From the NCBI RefSeq assembly GCF_002093625.1, contig NZ_MRWD01000059.1, positions 1-33,735 of the forward strand: a DNA stretch of 33,735 nucleotides, written 5' to 3'. The position numbers and the translations under genes were made by a program. The stretch is from Rouxiella silvae. Its GTDB lineage: Bacteria > Pseudomonadota > Gammaproteobacteria > Enterobacterales > Enterobacteriaceae. Under the pieces are notes generated by a model. The model was not told where the DNA came from. It was given only the letters and a program-made list of their open reading frames with translations, and did not search any database. How positions within the stretch are numbered: position 1 is the stretch's first letter; the number at the start of each line of letters is the position of its first letter. Below are positions 29,748 to 33,735 of this stretch, piece by piece.

Positions 29748-29853
29748 CTGCCGTTGGCACGGAATATTACCTACATCAGTAAATCTGGCACAAATCGTTA
29801 GAGTTCGACCCATTCACGATGGTAATCACGGCGGCAGGCGCGAAAAAGCGGCG

Positions 29854-30675
29854 TTAGAACATGCGCCGACTCATGCCAAAACTGTCGAGAATTTTAGCCG
29901 AGATCTCTTCCACCGAATAATTGGTACTGTTGAGATATCGAATCTGATTTTTTCTGAACAGCGCCTCAACTTCCGAGACTTCCATTCTGCACTGTCTTAA
30001 TGAGGCGTAACGGCTATTTTCGACGCGCTCCTGACGAATAGCAGAAAGGCGCTCCGGATTGATGGTGAGGCCAAACAGTTTGTGGTGATGGGGCTTCAGC
30101 GCAGCGGGAAGCTGTATGTTGTCCATGTCATCGGCGGTAAACGGATAGTTTGCTGCACGTATCCCAAACTGTAGCGCCAGGTAAAGGCTGGTGGGGGTTT
30201 TACCGCAGCGAGAAACGCCCAACAAAATAACCTGCGCCTGTTCGAGATTGCGCAGCGAGATGCCGTCATCATGGGCCAGCGTGTAATCAATTGCGGCAAT
30301 GCGGGCATCATACTTACTGATATTGCTGGCAGTCAGGCCGTGAGTGCGGTTGGCAATCGGGGAGGGGTCAACGCCCAACTCATTTTGCAGTGGAGCCACC
30401 AGTGCTTGAACGATGTCCTGACAAAACCCTTGGCTGCTGGCAATAATGTCGCGCACCTGAGTCGAAATAATCGAATAAAACACCAGTGGCCTGACGCCAG
30501 TTTTTTCATAGATATCATTTATCTGCTGGCACACCGCTTTAGCACGTCCTTCATTTTCAACAAACGGCAGCGAAAAGGTGGTCGCATTGACCGGAAACTG
30601 CGACAGCACCGCATGGCCAAGCACCTCGGCAGTGATGGCCGTACCGTCAGATATATAGAATACGCATCTATCCAT
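29854..30675 (-). CDS. ppsR: PEP synthetase regulatory protein PpsR (kinase/pyrophosphorylase)
   Basis: PpsR (DUF299) inactivates PEP synthetase by ADP-dependent phosphorylation of a threonine and reactivates it by phosphate-dependent dephosphorylation. The 273-aa product matches E. coli YdiA (277 aa). The P-loop is GVSRCGKT at 153-160, and the conserved opening [18 protein letters not shown] and the C-terminal [15 protein letters not shown] are present. Its N terminus is four residues shorter than in E. coli; GGGAGG sits close before the ATG. It is divergent from its target gene ppsA across 529 bp. Confidence 0.95.
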   Translation of the reverse strand: MDRCVFYISDGTAITAEVLGHAVLSQFPVNATTFSLPFVENEGRAKAVCQQINDIYEKTGVRPLVFYSIISTQVRDIIASSQGFCQDIVQALVAPLQNELGVDPSPIANRTHGLTASNISKYDARIAAIDYTLAHDDGISLRNLEQAQVILLGVSRCGKTPTSLYLALQFGIRAANYPFTADDMDNIQLPAALKPHHHKLFGLTINPERLSAIRQERVENSRYASLRQCRMEVSEVEALFRKNQIRYLNSTNYSVEEISAKILDSFGMSRRMF

Positions 30676-31064
30676 GAGCCTCCCGACTCTCTATCTCCCA
30701 CGCTACAGGGGGACTTCCCCTCATTTCTGCAACCTGAGATTTTTGAGTTATATTTAATTTAATAATTCTTCATTCCATTATTAACGCCTTTTTTCCTAAT
30801 AAAAAGGGGGAGTGAACATTGTGATGATGTTTTCGAGACCTTGCGCATTTCTCTTGCAAATAATGAAATGACATTTCAGTTTTTTCGAGCTTTATCGAGA
30901 GGATTAAACAAACTTCAGCAGCACGTCAGCAGAGAGGGTAATGTCTATTTTATAAGCAAATTCGACAGCCGGGATGGCTGATTTACAAGAAAATTTCGTG
31001 TTTTTGGCTTTTCTGAGTAAAAAGCCGCAGAAGAATAGTCTTAAAGCCAAAAATATTGATTTGC

Positions 31065-31076
31065 TGTATCGATTCA
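31065..31076. promoter_or_regulatory. Cra (FruR) binding site upstream of ppsA
   Basis: TGTATCGATTCA differs by one base from the palindrome TGAATCGATTCA, which fits the Cra consensus TGAAWCSNTTCA-type. Its centre lies about 41 bp before the inferred transcription start, the position from which Cra activates ppsA in E. coli. Confidence 0.6.
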
Positions 31077-31099
31077 CCTGTCTTATAGATATGGATCAT

Positions 31100-31105
31100 T
31101 ATGCT
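31100..31105 (+). promoter_or_regulatory. Candidate -10 of ppsA
   Basis: TATGCT matches 4 of 6 bases of the -10 consensus and is preceded by a poor -35, as expected for an activator-dependent promoter. The start would be near 31112, leaving a leader of about 93 nt. Confidence 0.4.
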
Positions 31106-31116
31106 AGTCTAAAAAT

Positions 31117-31133
31117 GTTGAGTATTGCTCAAC
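31117..31133 (+). other. Hairpin in the ppsA leader
   Basis: GTTGAG-TATTG-CTCAAC forms a 6-bp stem with a 5-nt loop almost at the inferred 5' end of the ppsA mRNA. Such a 5' hairpin could protect the transcript; that role is inferred. Confidence 0.4.
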
Positions 31134-31204
31134 CAACATTTAATGAATTCGTCTTTTGACGCGCACCCTCTAATTTTAGCCCTAAAAATAGAAAGGATTG
31201 TTTC

Positions 31205-33580
31205 ATGGCCAATCTCGATGCTGATTTGCGCAATGTCATCTGGTACAACCAGTTGGGTATGCACGACGTAGATAAAGTAGGGGGCAAAAATGCGTCCCTA
31301 GGGGAAATGATCACTAATTTGACTGATTTAGGCGTTTCGGTCCCTAACGGCTTCGCCACGTCCTCTCAGGCTTTTATCGATTTCCTCGACCAAAGCGGCG
31401 TGAACAAGCGTATCTATGACTTGCTCGATCAAACCGACGTTGATGATATTGCTCAATTGGCCAATGCAGGTTCCCAGATACGACAGTGGATCGTTGAAAC
31501 GCCATTCCTGCCGGAGATGGAAAAAGATCTTCGTGAGGCCTATCAGCAACTTTCCGAAGGTGAACCGGACGCGTCCTTCGCCGTACGTTCTTCCGCTACC
31601 GCCGAAGATATGCCGGATGCTTCCTTTGCCGGTCAACAGGAAACTTTCCTGAACGTGCAGGGCTTTGACGCGGTGTTGATCGCCGTGAAACACGTTTATG
31701 CTTCTCTGTTTAACGACCGGGCCATTTCATATCGCGTTCATCAGGGCTATACCCACCGCGGCGTAGCGCTCTCAGCAGGCGTTCAGCGCATGGTGCGTTC
31801 CGACCTCGCGGCTGCCGGCGTGATGTTCACTATTGATACTGAATCAGGTTTTGATCAGGTGGTCTTTATTACTTCGGCCTATGGTTTAGGCGAAATGGTG
31901 GTACAGGGCGCAGTAAACCCGGATGAATTCTATGTGCATAAACCGACGCTAGAAAAAAATAAGCCGTCGATAGTACGCCGTACCATGGGCTCGAAAAAGA
32001 TCCGCATGGTTTACGCCGACAGTCAGGAACACGGCAAACAGGTCCAAATTGAAGACGTACCTGAAGAACTGAGCCAACGCTTCTCACTAACCGACCAAGA
32101 AATACAAGACTTGGCGCGTCAGGCACTACTGATTGAAAAACATTACGGTCGCCCGATGGATATCGAGTGGGCAAAAGACGGTCATAACGGCAAGCTTTAC
32201 ATTGTTCAGGCACGTCCTGAAACTGTTCGTTCCAACGGCCAGGTGATGGAACGCTACCAGCTCAATGGCAAAAGCAAGGTGCTGGTAGAAGGGCGGGCCA
32301 TTGGCCACCGTATCGGTGCGGGTCCGGTTAAAATTATTCATAATATCAGCGAAATGCACCAGGTTAAGGCGGGCGATATACTGGTTACCGACATGACCGA
32401 CCCCGATTGGGAGCCGATCATGAAAAAGGCGTCGGCTATCGTCACCAATCGCGGTGGACGCACCTGCCACGCGGCAATTATTGCCCGTGAGCTGGGTATT
32501 CCAGCAGTAGTAGGGTGCGGCGACGCGACCGAGCGCCTGACAGAAGGCCAAAAAGTGACGGTCTCTTGCTCAGAAGGCGATACCGGTTATGTGTATCAGG
32601 ACGAACTGGACTTCGTTGTGCAGAGTTCAGAAGTCAATGAGCTGCCTGAATTACCGCTTAAAATCATGATGAATATCGGTAACCCTGACCGTGCCTTTGA
32701 CTTTGCCTGCTTGCCAAATGAAGGAGTCGGACTGGCACGCCTGGAGTTTATTATTAACCGCATGATCGGCGTGCATCCTAAAGCGCTGCTTGAGTTTGAT
32801 AAACAGGAACCGGCTATTCAGGAAGAGATTAAAAAGCTGATTCAGGGCTACGATTCTCCTGTTGAGTACTACGTTGCCCGCCTTACCGAAGGAATTGCGA
32901 CGCTTGGAGCAGCATTCTGGCCAAAACGAGTGATTGTGCGACTGTCAGACTTTAAGTCTAACGAATACGCTAATCTGGTCGGTGGTGAGAAATACGAACC
33001 TCATGAAGAGAACCCGATGCTTGGTTTCCGTGGTGCGGGTCGCTACGTTTCCGAGAACTTCCGTGACTGTTTTGCGCTGGAATGTGACGCAATGAAGCGC
33101 GTGCGTAACGACATGGGGCTGACTAACGTTGAAGTAATGATCCCGTTTGTTCGCACCGTGGCGCAGGCTGAGGCGGTAGTGGCCGAGCTGGCAAATCAGG
33201 GGCTTAAGCGCGGTGAGAACGGACTGAAAGTGATCATGATGTGCGAAATCCCCTCCAACGCACTGTTGGCAGATCAGTTCCTTGAACACTTTGACGGCTT
33301 CTCAATTGGTTCTAACGACATGACCCAGTTGGCTCTTGGTCTTGACCGCGACTCTGGCGTGGTATCTGAATTGTTCGACGAACGCAACGAGGCGGTAAAA
33401 ATGCTGCTGTCGATGGCGATTAAAGCGGCTAAGAAGCAGGGTAAATACGTCGGCATCTGCGGTCAGGGACCTTCAGACCATCAGGACTTTGCTCAATGGT
33501 TGATGGAAGAGGGCATAGACAGTCTTTCTCTTAATCCAGACACCGTAGTACAGACTTGGTTGGCCCTGGCTGAAAAATAA
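31205..33580 (+). CDS. ppsA: Phosphoenolpyruvate synthase PpsA
   Basis: PpsA converts pyruvate, ATP and water to PEP, AMP and phosphate, for gluconeogenesis from pyruvate or lactate. The 791-aa enzyme equals E. coli PpsA in length (792). Domains in order are an N-terminal ATP-binding domain (about 15-345; [20 protein letters not shown]), a swivelling phosphohistidine domain with catalytic H422 in [14 protein letters not shown], and a C-terminal PEP/pyruvate TIM barrel (about 480-785; [38 protein letters not shown]). The threonine directly before C421-H422 corresponds to the site modified by PpsR. AAGGA precedes the ATG. Confidence 0.98.
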   Translation: MANLDADLRNVIWYNQLGMHDVDKVGGKNASLGEMITNLTDLGVSVPNGFATSSQAFIDFLDQSGVNKRIYDLLDQTDVDDIAQLANAGSQIRQWIVETPFLPEMEKDLREAYQQLSEGEPDASFAVRSSATAEDMPDASFAGQQETFLNVQGFDAVLIAVKHVYASLFNDRAISYRVHQGYTHRGVALSAGVQRMVRSDLAAAGVMFTIDTESGFDQVVFITSAYGLGEMVVQGAVNPDEFYVHKPTLEKNKPSIVRRTMGSKKIRMVYADSQEHGKQVQIEDVPEELSQRFSLTDQEIQDLARQALLIEKHYGRPMDIEWAKDGHNGKLYIVQARPETVRSNGQVMERYQLNGKSKVLVEGRAIGHRIGAGPVKIIHNISEMHQVKAGDILVTDMTDPDWEPIMKKASAIVTNRGGRTCHAAIIARELGIPAVVGCGDATERLTEGQKVTVSCSEGDTGYVYQDELDFVVQSSEVNELPELPLKIMMNIGNPDRAFDFACLPNEGVGLARLEFIINRMIGVHPKALLEFDKQEPAIQEEIKKLIQGYDSPVEYYVARLTEGIATLGAAFWPKRVIVRLSDFKSNEYANLVGGEKYEPHEENPMLGFRGAGRYVSENFRDCFALECDAMKRVRNDMGLTNVEVMIPFVRTVAQAEAVVAELANQGLKRGENGLKVIMMCEIPSNALLADQFLEHFDGFSIGSNDMTQLALGLDRDSGVVSELFDERNEAVKMLLSMAIKAAKKQGKYVGICGQGPSDHQDFAQWLMEEGIDSLSLNPDTVVQTWLALAEK

Positions 33581-33610
33581 CATTTATCCAGAGCAGCTGT
33601 GATTGAGTTA

Positions 33611-33647
33611 AAAAAACCGTGAACGTGTAATGCGTTCGCGGTTTTTT
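33611..33647 (+). terminator. Intrinsic terminator of ppsA
   Basis: AAAAAACCGTGAACG pairs with CGTTCGCGGTTTTTT (one G-T) around a 7-nt loop, ending in six T's, 30 bp after the ppsA stop. It is a classic Rho-independent terminator. The remaining 88 bp to the window end show nothing recognisable. Confidence 0.9.
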
Positions 33648-33735
33648 ATACCGTGATAAATATTATTGAGACGCAGCAGTGACGGCAAAAAAATCTATTG
33701 CGGTGTAAATGGGTGAAATATTAAGAGTGATGAAA

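Larger units (their letters stand above)
30676..31204. other. ppsR-ppsA divergent intergenic region
   Basis: This 529-bp region without a gene holds a Cra-like site, a candidate ppsA -10 and a leader hairpin at its right end (listed separately). It also has several short inverted repeats: AGGGG-GACTT-CCCCT close to the ppsR start, CCTTTTT/AAAAAGG at 30787-30807, and GGCTTTT/AAAAGCC at 31006-31026. No ORF here resembles a known protein. Confidence 0.6.

Noticed and set aside
30974-31159. 61-codon ORF before ppsA
   Set aside because: It runs through the Cra site and the ppsA promoter region, so it is unlikely to be translated.

Overview
The window comes from the chromosome of an enterobacterium (order Enterobacterales). 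A Yersiniaceae relative such as Serratia, Rahnella or Ewingella is my guess. The basis is near full-length similarity to E. coli and Yersinia proteins (ArnBCADTEF, NlpC, LplA, SelO, AroH, PpsR, PpsA, HmuSTUV) and a gene order, nlpC ... selO - aroH - ppsR - ppsA, that resembles the E. coli chromosome. I saw no phage integrase, transposase, tRNA, rRNA or CRISPR array.

Layout. (1) 1-7692: the complete arnBCADTEF operon for 4-amino-4-deoxy-L-arabinose (L-Ara4N) modification of lipid A, preceded by PmrA-box-like and PhoP-box-like sequences. (2) 7799-9309: nlpC (cell-wall endopeptidase lipoprotein) and lplA (lipoate-protein ligase). (3) 9350-9790: a GNAT acetyltransferase on the minus strand. (4) 9998-17405: a beta-glucoside (cellobiose-type) uptake and catabolism locus. 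A minus-strand operon encodes a 6-phospho-beta-glucosidase, PTS EIIB, EIIC, a ROK sugar kinase and a BglH-type porin. The EIIA gene lies apart on the plus strand and converges on the porin. A GntR/UTRA regulator is divergent from the glucosidase. (5) 17398-17619: a small membrane protein of the superinfection-immunity family. (6) 17804-22722: a tripartite efflux operon (HlyD adaptor, DHA2 MFS pump, NodT-type outer-membrane factor) with a divergent TetR regulator, which is followed after 9 bp by selO. (7) 24254-28022: hmuSTUV for haem import and use, with a Fur box. (8) 28254-28503: the broken C-terminal end of a quorum-sensing type luxR gene. (9) 28608-33647: aroH, ppsR and ppsA, which link PEP supply to aromatic amino-acid synthesis.

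How the genes work together. In the sugar locus, BglH admits beta-glucosides, EIIA/EIIB/EIIC import and phosphorylate them, and the GH1 enzyme splits the phosphorylated sugar. The ROK kinase probably phosphorylates the freed glucose, or a glucoside that entered unphosphorylated. In the haem locus, HmuT, HmuU and HmuV form the periplasm-to-cytosol importer and HmuS handles the haem in the cytosol. The outer-membrane receptor (HemR) and HemP are not in this window. PpsR controls PpsA by phosphorylation, and a Cra-like site lies upstream of ppsA.

I found no clearly new biological system. The points most worth a second look are the detached EIIA gene and the operator-like sequence it may share with the glucosidase operon, the receptorless haem locus in the slot where E. 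coli has hemP, the decayed LuxR gene next to it, and the tetR-selO pairing.
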